Source: Bradyrhizobium sp. 139 (GTDB taxonomy: Bacteria > Pseudomonadota > Alphaproteobacteria > Rhizobiales > Xanthobacteraceae). Taken from it: 64,000 bases of DNA. The stretch is taken from assembly GCF_023074175.1 (NCBI RefSeq), contig NZ_JADPKS010000154.1, positions 62,001-126,000 of the forward strand. Reading direction: 5' to 3'. Position 1 is the first letter of the stretch, and each line of letters starts with the position of its first letter. The position numbers and the translations under genes are program-made. This document shows, one piece after another, positions 17,189 through 27,197 of the stretch. Below the pieces are notes generated by a model. It was not told where the DNA came from, did not search any database, and worked only from the letters and a program-made list of their open reading frames with translations.

Positions 17189-18733
17189 ATGACGAACATT
17201 GCTGCCGCGGCGCGCAATTGTGTGCCGATTTTCCTCGCTGCGGCATTTGCCCTTCTTCCGTCGGCTGAGCCCGCACGGGCGCAGAAGCCGGGCGGTAGCA
17301 TTACCGTCGGTCAGGAGCTGGAGATTACGGGCTTCGATCCGCTCAAGGTCGGCGTCTACGACACCTCGACCTTCACCGCAGCGGCCGCGATCTTCGACAC
17401 GCTCACCACGCTCGACGACAAGGGCGAGGCCGCACCAAAGCTCGCGGTGTCCTGGACCCATTCCGACGACTACAAGAGCTGGACCTTCAAGCTGCGCCAG
17501 GGCGTGAAATTCCACGACGGCACGCCGTTCAACGCGCAGGCCTTCAAGGAGAATTTCGACCGCCAGAAGGACCCCGCCAACAAGTGCCGCTGCGCCTTCT
17601 ACATCACCAACGTCAAGGAGGTGCTGGCGCCCGACGAATACACCGTCGTCTACAATCTCACCGATCCTGCCGTGAATCTCCCGGCAGTGATCAGCATCCA
17701 GAGCCAGAACAACGTCGTGCATTCGCCGACGGCCTGGAAGACCAAAGGCGACGACTACAATCGCAATCCCGTCGGCACGGGTCCCTACATCCTGAAATCA
17801 TGGACCGCGGGCGACCGCATGGTCCTGGAGAAGAACCCGGACTACTGGAACAAGGGCCGTCCCTATCTCGACCGCATCATCCTGAAGCCGCTGCCCGACG
17901 CGCAATCGCGTTTTGCCTCGCTGCAATCGGGCGAGGCCGACATCATATGGGACGACGAGAACGACGCCGACAACATCATGAAGGCGCAGAAGGACTCCAA
18001 GCTGACCGTGCACACCTACAAGGGCTCGGGCGCGCAGGTCTACGCCTTCAATACCAAGCTGGCGCCGTTCGACGACGTCCGCGTGCGGCAGGCGCTGGCG
18101 ATGGCGATCGACCGTCCAAAAATGTCGCAGGCGATCAGCAACGGCCTGAGCCGGCCCGCGACCAATCCCTACGGCGAGGGCTCCTGGGTCAAATGCAAGG
18201 ACGACGGCGCGTTGCCGTTCGACGTCGAGAAGGCCAAGGCCCTGATCAAGGACTATGGCAAGCCGGTCGAGTTCAAGATGCTGGTGACCGCCACGCCCCG
18301 CGGCCGCATGATCGGCCAGGTGCTCCAACAATTCTGGAAGCGCGCCGGCGCCAATATGGAGATCGAGCAGGTCGACCAGGCCACCATTCCGCCGCGCGCC
18401 TTCATGCGTCAGTTCCAGCTCGTGCCCTGGCGCATCGTCGACCTCGCCGATCCCGATCCGCAGATGTATGCAAACTTCCGCAGCGGCAGCCCGCTGGCGC
18501 TGGCCAACTTCGCCGATCCGGAGCTCGACCGGCTGCTCGACCACTCCCGCATCACCGCCGACCCCGCCGCGCGTATCGAGGACTATTGCGCGATCAGCCG
18601 CCTGATCAACAAGGAAGCAATCTGGTTCTGGACCTTCCAGAACACCTATTACGCGCTGTCGAGCGCCAGGCTGAAGGGCTTTCCAAAGATCTACAACGGC
18701 GTGATCGACGTCTCGACCACCTGGCTGGAATGA
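17189..18733 (+). CDS. ABC transporter substrate-binding protein, oligopeptide type (family 5)
   Basis: A 514-residue periplasmic binding protein of the DppA/OppA class. GGGAGGAA precedes ATG 17189, which gives a clear signal peptide (cleavage near ARAQK at about residue 30); an upstream in-frame ATG at 17075 would not. The body shows GGSITVGQELEITGFDPLK, the family hallmark WTFKLRQGVKFHDGTPFNAQ (about 96-115), NPVGTGPYILKSW, and DVRVRQALAMAIDR (about 310-323). It is the first gene of a five-gene importer operon. Ligands for this family include peptides, glutathione, nickel complexes and opines, so the substrate remains open. Confidence 0.92.
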   Translation: MTNIAAAARNCVPIFLAAAFALLPSAEPARAQKPGGSITVGQELEITGFDPLKVGVYDTSTFTAAAAIFDTLTTLDDKGEAAPKLAVSWTHSDDYKSWTFKLRQGVKFHDGTPFNAQAFKENFDRQKDPANKCRCAFYITNVKEVLAPDEYTVVYNLTDPAVNLPAVISIQSQNNVVHSPTAWKTKGDDYNRNPVGTGPYILKSWTAGDRMVLEKNPDYWNKGRPYLDRIILKPLPDAQSRFASLQSGEADIIWDDENDADNIMKAQKDSKLTVHTYKGSGAQVYAFNTKLAPFDDVRVRQALAMAIDRPKMSQAISNGLSRPATNPYGEGSWVKCKDDGALPFDVEKAKALIKDYGKPVEFKMLVTATPRGRMIGQVLQQFWKRAGANMEIEQVDQATIPPRAFMRQFQLVPWRIVDLADPDPQMYANFRSGSPLALANFADPELDRLLDHSRITADPAARIEDYCAISRLINKEAIWFWTFQNTYYALSSARLKGFPKIYNGVIDVSTTWLE

Positions 18734-18740
18734 ACGCGCG

Positions 18741-19691
18741 ATGCTGAATTTCGTCGTGCGGCGGCTTCTTGCCATCCTGCCGGTATTGCTCGCCGTTTCG
18801 CTGCTCACCTTCCTGATCGCTTCGCTGCTGCCGGGCGATCTTGCCTATGTCATCCTCGGCGATCAGGCGACGCCTGAGAATGTCGCGGCGCTGCGCCGTG
18901 ACATGGGGCTCGACCAGCCGCTGTGGTGGCGTTATCTGAGCTGGCTCGGTCACGTCCTGCAAGGCGATCTCGGCCGCTCGTTCCGCACCGGGCAGACGGT
19001 GTTGCAGGCGGTCGCCGAGCGCATTCCGGTTTCGCTCGAGCTGATGCTGATGGCCGAATTCATTGGGCTCCTGATCGGCGTGCCGCTGGCGATCGCCTGC
19101 GCCGCGCGCGCCGGCGGCGCGTTCGACCGCTTCATGACCGGCAGTGCCTTCGCCATGCTGTCGATGCCGTCCTTCCTGACCGCGATCCTCTTGATCTACC
19201 TGTTCGCGGTCGAGCTGCACTGGTTGCCGGCGACGGGCTATGTACCGTTCACCGAGGCGCCGCTCGCCAATTTGCGCTTCTTCGTGCTGCCGGCACTGAC
19301 GCTGGCGCTGGCGGAATGGCCGGGCATCATGCGGGTGCTGCGCTCCGACATGATCGCGACCTTGCAGGAGGACTATATCGCGCTCGCCAAAGCCAAGGGT
19401 CTTAAACCTTCGCGCATCCTGTTCGTGCATGCGCTCAAGCCGTCGTCGCTGACGCTGGTGACGGTGACAGGCATCAATATCGGCCGCCTGCTCGGCGGCA
19501 CGCTGATCGTGGAATCGATCTTCGCGCTGCCGGGCATCGGCCGGCTCCTGGTCGGCGCGATCTACACCCGCGATCTCGTCATTCTCCAGGGCGTGGTGCT
19601 GCTGGTCGCCGCGGGCTTCGTCATCGTGAACTTCATCGTCGACATGCTCTATGCCGTGCTCGATCCCAGGATCCGCCATGGCCACGCTTGA
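18741..19691 (+). CDS. ABC permease, DppB type
   Basis: A 316-residue inner-membrane permease of the peptide/nickel family. The N-terminus is typical (MLNFVVRRLLAILPVLLAVSLLTF) with the first helix immediately after the start, followed by the long periplasmic loop (GDQATPENVAALRRDMGLDQPL) and five more helices. The EAA loop that contacts the ATPase reads DYIALAKAKGLKPSRILFVHALKPS in part, at about residues 212-236. It starts seven bases after the binding-protein stop and its 3' end overlaps the next permease gene by 14 bases. Confidence 0.93.
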   Translation: MLNFVVRRLLAILPVLLAVSLLTFLIASLLPGDLAYVILGDQATPENVAALRRDMGLDQPLWWRYLSWLGHVLQGDLGRSFRTGQTVLQAVAERIPVSLELMLMAEFIGLLIGVPLAIACAARAGGAFDRFMTGSAFAMLSMPSFLTAILLIYLFAVELHWLPATGYVPFTEAPLANLRFFVLPALTLALAEWPGIMRVLRSDMIATLQEDYIALAKAKGLKPSRILFVHALKPSSLTLVTVTGINIGRLLGGTLIVESIFALPGIGRLLVGAIYTRDLVILQGVVLLVAAGFVIVNFIVDMLYAVLDPRIRHGHA

Positions 19692-20546
19692 GCTGTCAAT
19701 TCGGGACGAGGCGGCGTCGGAGCCTGTTCGCCGCAGGCGCAAGCTAGGCCTCTTGTTCTGGCTCGCGAGCGCCTGGCTCGCGATCATCCTAGCCCTCGCG
19801 ATCCTCGCGCCGGTGCTGCCGCTCCAGAACCCGACCGACATGGACATGCTGGAGCGCCGCGCCGCCTTCTCCAGCGAGCATTGGCTCGGCACCGACGGGC
19901 TCGGCCGCGACGAATTCGCCCGCCTGGTCTTTGGCGCGCGCGTCTCGCTGACGGTGGGGCTGATCGCGCCGATGATCGGCCTTGCGCTCGGCGGCGCGCT
20001 TGGCCTGCTCGCCGGCTATTTCCGCGGCCGGTTCGAGACGCTGGTGGTCGGCAGCATGGACGTGCTGCTGGCCTTTCCGCCGCTGATCTTCGCCCTCGCG
20101 GTGACCGCCTATCTCGGCCAGTCCATTCCCAATCTCACCTTGATCCTCGGTGTACTCGGCATTCCCGCCTTCATGCGCGTGGCGCGCGCGGCGACACTGA
20201 CGCTGGCGCGGCGTGAATTCGTGATCGCGGCCGAGGCGCTTGGCGCTTCCCATGCACGCATCCTGCTGCGCGAGCTGCTGCCGAACGTCATCCTGCCGCT
20301 GCTGGCCTTCTTCCTGCTCGGCGTCGCCGTCACCATCGTGGTCGAGGGGGCGCTGTCCTTCCTCGGGCTCGGTGTGCCGCCGCCGATGGCGAGCTGGGGC
20401 AGCATGATCGGCGAAGGGCGCGACAGTCTCGACGTCGCGCCGCGGCTCGCCTTCCTGCCGGCGGCGGGGCTGTTCCTGACCGTGCTGGCCTTCAACCTCG
20501 TCGGCGACACCTTGCGGGCGCTGACCGACCCGCGTCAGGGGGCGCT

Positions 20547-20550
<4 letters not shown>
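19678..20550 (+). CDS. ABC permease, DppC type
   Basis: A 290-residue permease, partner of the DppB-type protein. It has a short cytoplasmic N-terminus, a first helix (LFWLASAWLAIILALAILAP), the periplasmic stretch with HWLGTDGLGRDEFARLVFGAR characteristic of DppC, and an EAA loop REFVIAAEALGASHARILLRE. ATG 19678 overlaps the preceding stop region by 14 bases. Its stop codon overlaps the GTG start of the ATPase gene (GTGA), so all genes here are translationally coupled. Confidence 0.93.
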
Positions 20551-21535
<985 letters not shown>

Positions 21536-21539
<4 letters not shown>

Positions 21540-22507
21540 TGCAGCTTGCCGTGCACGATGAGCCGCTTCTGGACGTCGACAATCTCGTTGTCGAATATGG
21601 TCTCGGCAACAGGACGGTCCACGCGGTCTCCGGTGTCAGCTTCCAGGTCGCGCGCGGCGAGACGCTCGGACTGGTCGGCGAATCCGGCTGCGGCAAGTCG
21701 ACGCTGGGGCGCGCGGTCCTGCAATTGCGTCGCGCCAAATCCGGCCGCGTGCTGTTCGACGGCGAGGATCTCACCGCGATGGAGGGCGAGGCGCTGCGCA
21801 GGATGCGCCGCCGCGTGCAGCTCATTTTCCAGGATCCGATCGCCTCGCTCAATCCGCGCCGGCGCATCGGCGACATCGTGGCCGAGCCGCTCATCATCGC
21901 CGGCGTCAAGGATGCCACCGAGCGCAAGCGCCGCGTCCACGAGGTGCTCGGCGCAGTCGGGCTCGACCCTGACATCGTGGCGGGCCGTCTGCCGCACGAA
22001 TTCTCCGGCGGCCAGTGCCAGCGCATCTGCATCGCGCGGTCGCTGGTGCTCAATCCCGAATTCATCGTCTGCGACGAGCCGGTCTCGGCGCTCGACGTCT
22101 CGATCCGCGCGCAGATCCTCAATCTGCTCGAGGAGATGAAAGCACGCTTCGGCCTGACGCTGCTGTTCATCGCCCATGATCTTGCCGTGGTGAAGGCAGT
22201 CAGCGACCGCGTCGCGGTGATGTATCTCGGCCGGCTCTGCGAGGTCGGCCCATCAGAGCAATTGTTCGCAAAACCCGCGCATCCCTATACGGACCTGCTG
22301 TTGCAGGCGATCCCGGTCCCTGATCCGGATGTCCGTCCCGTCGAGGGTGTGGCAATTGGCGAGCCGCCATCGCCGATTGCGCCGCCGTCCGGCTGCCGCT
22401 TCCGCACCCGCTGCCCGCGGGCCGATCAGCGATGCAGCGCGGAGATACCGGAGCTGCGCGAGGTGGCGCCCGGCCAGTTCGCGGCTTGCCACCATCCGCT
22501 GGCCTGA
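21536..22507 (+). CDS. ABC ATPase, DppF type
   Basis: A 323-residue ATP-binding subunit and the last gene of the importer operon. Walker A GESGCGKST, Q-loop IFQDPIASLNPRR, signature FSGGQCQR (Cys in the place where Arg or Gln is usual), Walker B FIVCDEPVSALDVS and IAHDLAVV are seen, with the C-terminal CRFRTRCPRADQRC cysteine motif of the family. ATG at 21536 overlaps the previous stop (ATGA); a second ATG follows directly. A longer in-frame extension to 21419 exists but would lie inside the upstream ATPase gene and has no SD. Confidence 0.92.
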
Positions 22508-22592
22508 ACTAAGACCGCTGCCGGGTTTGTCTCGCCCTGCCGGTCATGGCATGGTGGCTCGTGAGAACGAGAAGCATGCCGGGAGGACGCAG

Positions 22593-23660
22593 ATGAAGAG
22601 TTTCAAGGTCGCCGATTTCAAGGCGCCGCTGCAGGAGTTCGACGAGGCCACGCCGGAGCCGTCGGGCACGCAGGTGCTGATCAAGGTGAAGGCCGCGGGC
22701 GTCTGCCACAGCGACCTCCACATCTGGGAAGGCGGCTACGATCTCGGCCACGGCCGCAAGCCGCTGTCGCTGAAGGATCGCGGCATCAACCTGCCGCTGA
22801 CCATGGGGCACGAGACCGTCGGCGAGGTCCTCGCCTTTGGCCCCGACGTAAAGCCGACCGACCAGGGCGATCTGAAGCTCGGCGATGTCGGCCTGGTCTA
22901 TCCCTGGATCGGCTGCGGCAAATGCGCTGTTTGTCTTGCGGGCGACGAGAACATGTGCGCGACGCCGCGCTCGCTTGGCGTCTATTGCGACGGCGGCTAT
23001 TCCGATCACATGCTGGTGCCGCATCCGCGCTATCTGCTCAATCTCAGGGGGCTCGACCCGGCGGCGACCGCGCCCTACGCCTGCTCGGGCGTCACCACCT
23101 ACAGCGCGCTGAAGAAGGTCGAGCAGCACTTCGACACCCCGATCGTGATGTTCGGTGCCGGCGGCCTCGGCCTGATGGCGCTGTCGCTGCTCAAGGCGAT
23201 GGGCGGCAAGGGCGCGATCATGCTCGACATCGACGCCAGGAAGCGCGAGGCCGCAGAGAAGGCCGGGGCGCTCGCGACCGTCGATCCCAAGGCGCCGGAT
23301 GCGCTGGAGCAGCTGGCCAAGAAAGCCGGCGGGCCGATCCGCGCCGTGATTGACCTCGTCGGCAACGCCGCGACCACGCAACTCGGCTTCGATTGCCTGA
23401 CCAAGGGCGGCAAGCTCGTCATCGTCGGCCTGTTCGGCGGCGGCGCGACCTGGGCGCTGCCGCTGATCCCGATCAAGGCGGTGACGATCCAGGGAAGCTA
23501 TGTCGGCAATCTGCGCGAGACGCAGGAGCTGCTCGATCTCGTCCGCACCAAGAACGTGCCGCCGATCCCGGTGACGCGCCAGCCGCTCGCCAAGGCCAAT
23601 GACGCGCTGGTGCAATTGCAGCAGGGCGCGGTGGTCGGGCGCACGGTGCTGACGCCGTAG
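22593..23660 (+). CDS. zinc-dependent alcohol dehydrogenase (MDR family)
   Basis: A 355-residue medium-chain dehydrogenase. GGGAGGAC precedes ATG 22593. Catalytic zinc ligands are Cys38 (GVCHSD), His73 and the GHE Glu74; the structural zinc lobe has Cys108, Cys111, Cys114 and Cys122. The NAD-binding motif is GAGGLGLMAL (about 189-198), followed by an acidic residue (LDID) that favours NAD over NADP. It oxidises an alcohol to an aldehyde or the reverse; the substrate is not evident. It lies 85 bases after the importer operon and before a palindromic repeat. Confidence 0.9.
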   Translation: MKSFKVADFKAPLQEFDEATPEPSGTQVLIKVKAAGVCHSDLHIWEGGYDLGHGRKPLSLKDRGINLPLTMGHETVGEVLAFGPDVKPTDQGDLKLGDVGLVYPWIGCGKCAVCLAGDENMCATPRSLGVYCDGGYSDHMLVPHPRYLLNLRGLDPAATAPYACSGVTTYSALKKVEQHFDTPIVMFGAGGLGLMALSLLKAMGGKGAIMLDIDARKREAAEKAGALATVDPKAPDALEQLAKKAGGPIRAVIDLVGNAATTQLGFDCLTKGGKLVIVGLFGGGATWALPLIPIKAVTIQGSYVGNLRETQELLDLVRTKNVPPIPVTRQPLAKANDALVQLQQGAVVGRTVLTP

Positions 23661-23675
23661 CAACCGCTCTCTCTT

Positions 23676-23762
23676 CGTCATTGCGGGGAGCGAAGCGACC
23701 AAGCAATCCAGAGTGCCTCCACAGATGCAGTTCTGGATTGTTTCGCTTCGCTCGCAATGACG
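23676..23762. repeat. palindromic intergenic repeat (type A, copy 1)
   Basis: Arms CGTCATTGCGGGGAGCGAAG and its near inverse ending CGCAATGACG flank a central AATCCAG/CTGGATT pair. Two further copies of the same design are in this window (25384-25476 and 49263-49340). It separates the alcohol dehydrogenase from the following dehydrogenase gene. Confidence 0.75.
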
Positions 23763-23793
23763 ACTTGGCTAACTCCTTCCTGAGCCCGTTCAA

Positions 23794-24873
23794 ATGTCCG
23801 CAAACAACGCCTTCCACATTGCCGTGCTTGCCGGTGACGGCATCGGTCCCGAAGTCATGGCGCCGGCCATCGAAGTCCTGCGCAAGATCGAGGCGAAGTC
23901 CGGCTTACGCTTCCGCTTCACCGAGGCGCCGGCGGGTGCCACCAATTATCTTGCGACCGGCAAGTCGATGCCTGATACCACCATCAAGCTGTGCGAGGAG
24001 GCGGACGCCATCCTGCTCGGCGCCTGTGGCCTGCCGTCGGTGCGCTACCCCGACAATACCGAGATCGCGCCGCAGATCGAGCTGCGCTTCATCTTCGATC
24101 TCTATGCCGGCGTGCGGCCGGCGCGACTCATTCCGGGCGTGCCGAGCCCGATCGTCGGCGCCGACCAGCGCGGTATCGATCTCGTCGTGATCCGCGAATC
24201 GACCGAAGGCCTGTTCGCCTCGATGGGCAAGGGCGTCGTCACCCATGAGGACGCGCGCGAGACCATGGTGATCACGCGCAGGACATCCGAGCGTCTGTTC
24301 GAGTTCTCGTTTCGCCTCGCCGAGCGGCGCAAGGCGCGCGGCAAGCCGGGGATGCTGACTTGCGTCGACAAGGCGAACGTGTTCAAGGCCTTTGCTTTCT
24401 TCCGCGGCATCTTCGACGAGATCGAGAAGCACCATCCGGTAGTGAAGACGGATCGGCTCTATGTCGATGCCTGCTCGGCGATGCTGGTCAAGCGGCCCTG
24501 GGATTTCGACGTGATGGTGATGGAGAACATGTTCGGCGACATTCTCTCCGACATCACCGCGAGCATGATCGGCGGCCTCGGCATGGCGCCGTCCGCCGAC
24601 ATCGGCGACAAGTATGCCGTGTTCCAGCCCTGCCACGGCACCGCGCCCGATATCATGGGGCAGGGTAAGGCCAATCCCACCGGCATGATCCTGTCCGCGG
24701 CGATGATGCTGGACTGGCTCGCCGACAAGCACGGCGTCGAGAGCGCGGCGGAAGCCGGCGAGACGATCGAGCGCGCGGTGGATCAGGTCTATGCCGGCGG
24801 CATCGAGCCGATGGAGTTCGGCGGCAGCGACGGCACGGCCGACATTACGAAAGCGGTGCTTGCGGCACTCTGA
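23794..24873 (+). CDS. isocitrate/isopropylmalate dehydrogenase family protein
   Basis: A 359-residue beta-decarboxylating dehydrogenase, which oxidises a 2-hydroxy acid and releases CO2 using NAD(P) and a divalent metal. Evidence: IAVLAGDGIGPEV at 9-21, VVIRESTEGLF (about 131-141), the CVDKANVFKA segment with catalytic Lys, VMVMENMFGDILSDITASMIGGLGM in part with the metal-binding Asp residues (about 241-265), and HGTAPDIMGQGKANP for nucleotide binding. The loop that distinguishes LeuB from tartrate or isocitrate dehydrogenase does not allow a firm choice; a stand-alone gene outside a leu operon makes a tartrate- or malate-type role plausible. SD is weak. Confidence 0.88.
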   Translation: MSANNAFHIAVLAGDGIGPEVMAPAIEVLRKIEAKSGLRFRFTEAPAGATNYLATGKSMPDTTIKLCEEADAILLGACGLPSVRYPDNTEIAPQIELRFIFDLYAGVRPARLIPGVPSPIVGADQRGIDLVVIRESTEGLFASMGKGVVTHEDARETMVITRRTSERLFEFSFRLAERRKARGKPGMLTCVDKANVFKAFAFFRGIFDEIEKHHPVVKTDRLYVDACSAMLVKRPWDFDVMVMENMFGDILSDITASMIGGLGMAPSADIGDKYAVFQPCHGTAPDIMGQGKANPTGMILSAAMMLDWLADKHGVESAAEAGETIERAVDQVYAGGIEPMEFGGSDGTADITKAVLAAL

Positions 24874-24987
24874 AAATAATCGGATAGCGGCTGCTTCACC
24901 CCTCACCGCAGGTGGGGCGAGGGAGCGCAGTGTCTGCGCGACGACAGGCTAGACGCAAAAAGGGAGCTTCGCGGCCCGCTTCGTAAA

Positions 24988-25272
24988 TCACCAGCGGCGC
25001 CAGTAGTGGCGATGTCCCCAGCCCCACGGACGTGGGCCGTAGAAGCGTCGCGGGCCGCCATAATAGCCGTAGGCGCCGTAATAGTTCGGACGCCAGAAGC
25101 AGCGGCCCCAGGGGTTGCACACCCAGCGTACCTGATCGACATCAGCGGCCGGACCGCTCGCAATTCGATCCGCCTGCGGGATGCCGTTCGGCATCGCCGC
25201 GAGCGCCGGTCCCGAGGTGAGCGCCACACCACTGATGGCAGCCAGAGCAAGAACAGCAAATTTTGCCTTCAT
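24988..25272 (-). CDS. small exported Gly/Tyr/Trp-rich protein
   Basis: A 94-residue protein of unknown function. GGGAGG lies six bases before ATG 25272, which gives a clear signal peptide (MKAKFAVLALAAISGVAL, cleavage after ALA near residue 30). The mature part has one Cys pair (WVCNPWGRCFW) and a tail rich in Tyr, Gly, Arg, Trp and His (GGPRRFYGPRPWGWGHRHYW). Such short exported proteins are frequent in Bradyrhizobium-type genomes. The aromatic, basic tail suggests an envelope or surface role; no catalytic motif is visible. Confidence 0.7.
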   Translation of the reverse strand: MKAKFAVLALAAISGVALTSGPALAAMPNGIPQADRIASGPAADVDQVRWVCNPWGRCFWRPNYYGAYGYYGGPRRFYGPRPWGWGHRHYWRRW

Positions 25273-25383
25273 CGCAACCTCCCTCATTGATGGCGAAAGA
25301 ACCGCCGGGACATCAATTGGTTGCTCCCGTGTGGGAGGCGCGCAGGAATTTAATCTTCCTGAATACATGTTCACGTTGTCTCC

Positions 25384-25476
25384 CGTCATTGCGAGGAGCG
25401 AAGCGACGAAGCATCCAGGCCGCCTCCGCAGCGGCAGTCTGGATTGCTTCGCTTCGCCGCTTCGCTCGCAATGACG
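25384..25476. repeat. palindromic intergenic repeat (type A, copy 2)
   Basis: Same design as the copy at 23676: CGTCATTGCGAGGAGCGAAG on the left, CTTCGCTCGCAATGACG on the right. It lies just after the stop codon of the enoyl-CoA hydratase gene on the minus strand. Confidence 0.75.
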
Positions 25477-25482
25477 ACGGAA

Positions 25483-26304
25483 TCATCGCCCCTGGAACTG
25501 CGGCTTGCGCTTCTCCATGAACGCCTGCCGGCCCTCGCGAAAGTCTGCACTGTCCATGCAAACATTGCCGATCGCCTTGATCGCCTCCATGTCGCGCTGG
25601 CTCTCGTCCTTCAGCACTTGCGCGATGGTTATCTTGGCCGCCTTGATCGCGAGCGGCGCGTTCTCCGAAATGCCTTGCGCAATCGCCATGGTCTCGCCCC
25701 AGAGCTGATCGTCCGGAATCACACGCTCCACCAGTCCGATGCGCAGCGCCTCGGCAGAATCGATGCGCATGCCCGTGTACATCAGAAGCCGCGCCCAGGA
25801 CGGTCCGACCAGCGACACCAGATGCCGCAAGCCGTCATAGCCATAGGCGATTCCGAGCTTGGCGGCGGGAATGCCGAACTGGCTGCCATGCGCGGCGATG
25901 CGGATATCGGTGAGCATCGCGACCTGCATGCCGCCGCCAAGGCAAAAGCCCTGGATGCAGGCGATCGTCGGCTTGGGATAATCGGCGAGCAGCGCGCGCT
26001 GGGCGGCGCTGCGTTTTGCATATTCCTCCGATGCCGCCGCGTTGTGGCGGGTCTTCTCGAACTGGCTGATGTCGGCGCCGGAGACGAACGCCTTGCCGCC
26101 GGCGCCGCTCAGGATCACGACGCGCACCGTCTGGTCATCGCGCAAGCTCGTCAGCGCCTCGCCGAATCCCTCCCACATCTCCAGCGACATCGCATTGCGC
26201 TTGTCGGGATTGTTGAAGGTGATCACGCCGACGCCACTGGTTGTGTGCTTGAGGATCTTGCCGTCGGCGTAAGCTGCCTCGGTCGTGCTGGAAATGTCGG
26301 GCAT
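25483..26304 (-). CDS. enoyl-CoA hydratase/isomerase family protein
   Basis: A 273-residue crotonase-fold protein. Start ATG at 26304 gives the N-terminus MPDISSTTEAAY; the frame is open further upstream without support. CoA-binding and oxyanion-hole segments are AFVSGADISQFE (about 71-82) and CIQGFCLGGGMQVAMLTDIRIA (in part, about 115-136). The usual catalytic Glu position (in the P-E-x-x-x-G-x-x-P region) reads AAKLGIAYGYDG, so classical hydratase chemistry is doubtful and an isomerase, thioesterase-like or other crotonase reaction is possible. It stands alone on the minus strand. Confidence 0.85.
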   Translation of the reverse strand: MPDISSTTEAAYADGKILKHTTSGVGVITFNNPDKRNAMSLEMWEGFGEALTSLRDDQTVRVVILSGAGGKAFVSGADISQFEKTRHNAAASEEYAKRSAAQRALLADYPKPTIACIQGFCLGGGMQVAMLTDIRIAAHGSQFGIPAAKLGIAYGYDGLRHLVSLVGPSWARLLMYTGMRIDSAEALRIGLVERVIPDDQLWGETMAIAQGISENAPLAIKAAKITIAQVLKDESQRDMEAIKAIGNVCMDSADFREGRQAFMEKRKPQFQGR

Positions 26305-26434
26305 CGCGCGCTCGCTTGTCGTAGGCCGGGCGCAATGTGCGGCCGGGCCGAGGTCGGGGTCAACCGCGCCGAGGGATGCGGCTTTGCATCCGCCTGTACC
26401 GCGATTGCATGGCGCTAGCGCGTCATGTGCGCGG

Positions 26435-26674
26435 TCAGGGATGGCTACCGGCATTGCTGAAGAACGCCGCCTCGGTCTTGCCGACGATCACGCGATAGCG
26501 CCGCACCACCACATTGTTCTCGACCGCTTCGGCGAGGGCGGCGGGGATGTTGACCACGACATGGCGCTGGCCGAAGCCGAAATTCATGTTCTCGATCCGC
26601 TGGAGCGAAGCCTCCGTTTGCCGTATGCGCTTCTGCACCGGAAGGTTCATCGCTGCGATCGTGCGCGGCGTCAT
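26435..26674 (-). pseudogene. remnant of a YcbB-type L,D-transpeptidase
   Basis: The 79-residue frame has the pattern of the segment just before the catalytic domain of YcbB-like murein L,D-transpeptidases: Q-x-x-I-R-Q-x-E-A-S-L-Q-R, then GFGQRHVVVNIPAA (normally xxxYVxVNIPxF), then VVVRRYRVIVGKTE, the strand that in intact proteins leads to T-P-x-F. The frame stops about ten residues later and there is no Cys-His catalytic domain nor the upstream peptidoglycan-binding part. I read it as a fragment of a decayed or translocated gene. It could be expressed as a short peptide, but nothing supports that. Confidence 0.5.
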
Positions 26675-26792
26675 GGCCGCCCCGAAAAGAGAGCCGCGCG
26701 CAAGCGCGCGGGCTAGGCCTCGTTCAATCCGGCCGCGCCCCCATGACGCGGTGGATTGAACATCGGCCGGTGGGCCAGAGCGCCGATTGATC

Positions 26793-27197
26793 TCAGGCTT
26801 CGTTCGCCGCGATCGATTCCATCAGCGAGACGAGCTGACGCTGCACCGTCTGGTCCTTGATCTTGCTGTAGGCGCGCAGCAGGCGGAGGCTGAAGGCTGA
26901 GTCCAGGAAGAGCAGGCTCTCGACTTCGCGCGCCTTGTTGTCGCCGTCATAGAAGAAGGTTACGGGCACGTCGAGCGAAGTGGCGATCTGCTGAAGCCGA
27001 GCCGCGCCGACGCGATTGACGCCCTTCTCGTATTTCTGGACCTGCTGGAAGCTGACGCCGAGCTTCTCGCCGAGCTCGGCCTGCGAGATCTTCATCTCGA
27101 CGCGCCGCAGACGGATGCGTTTGCCCAGCTCAATGTCCGGCTTGCCGGCACTGCGCTGCTTCATTCTCTTCGCCGCTGTTTTCATTCGTTTTCTCAT
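26793..27197 (-). CDS. XRE-family helix-turn-helix regulator
   Basis: A 134-residue DNA-binding protein. A basic N-terminal arm (MRKRMKTAAKRMKQR) precedes the HTH_XRE domain at about residues 22-78: IELGKRIRLRRVEMKISQAELGEKL, then VSFQQVQKYEKGVNRVGAARLQQIA in part. The remainder (about 85-134) is a short helical tail (LLRAYSKIKDQTVQRQLVSLMESI). This arrangement is common in alphaproteobacterial stand-alone XRE regulators. Its ATG at 27197 overlaps the stop of the upstream LysR gene by four bases, so both regulators are made from one message; a second ATG at 27182 is possible. Confidence 0.88.
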   Translation of the reverse strand: MRKRMKTAAKRMKQRSAGKPDIELGKRIRLRRVEMKISQAELGEKLGVSFQQVQKYEKGVNRVGAARLQQIATSLDVPVTFFYDGDNKAREVESLLFLDSAFSLRLLRAYSKIKDQTVQRQLVSLMESIAANEA

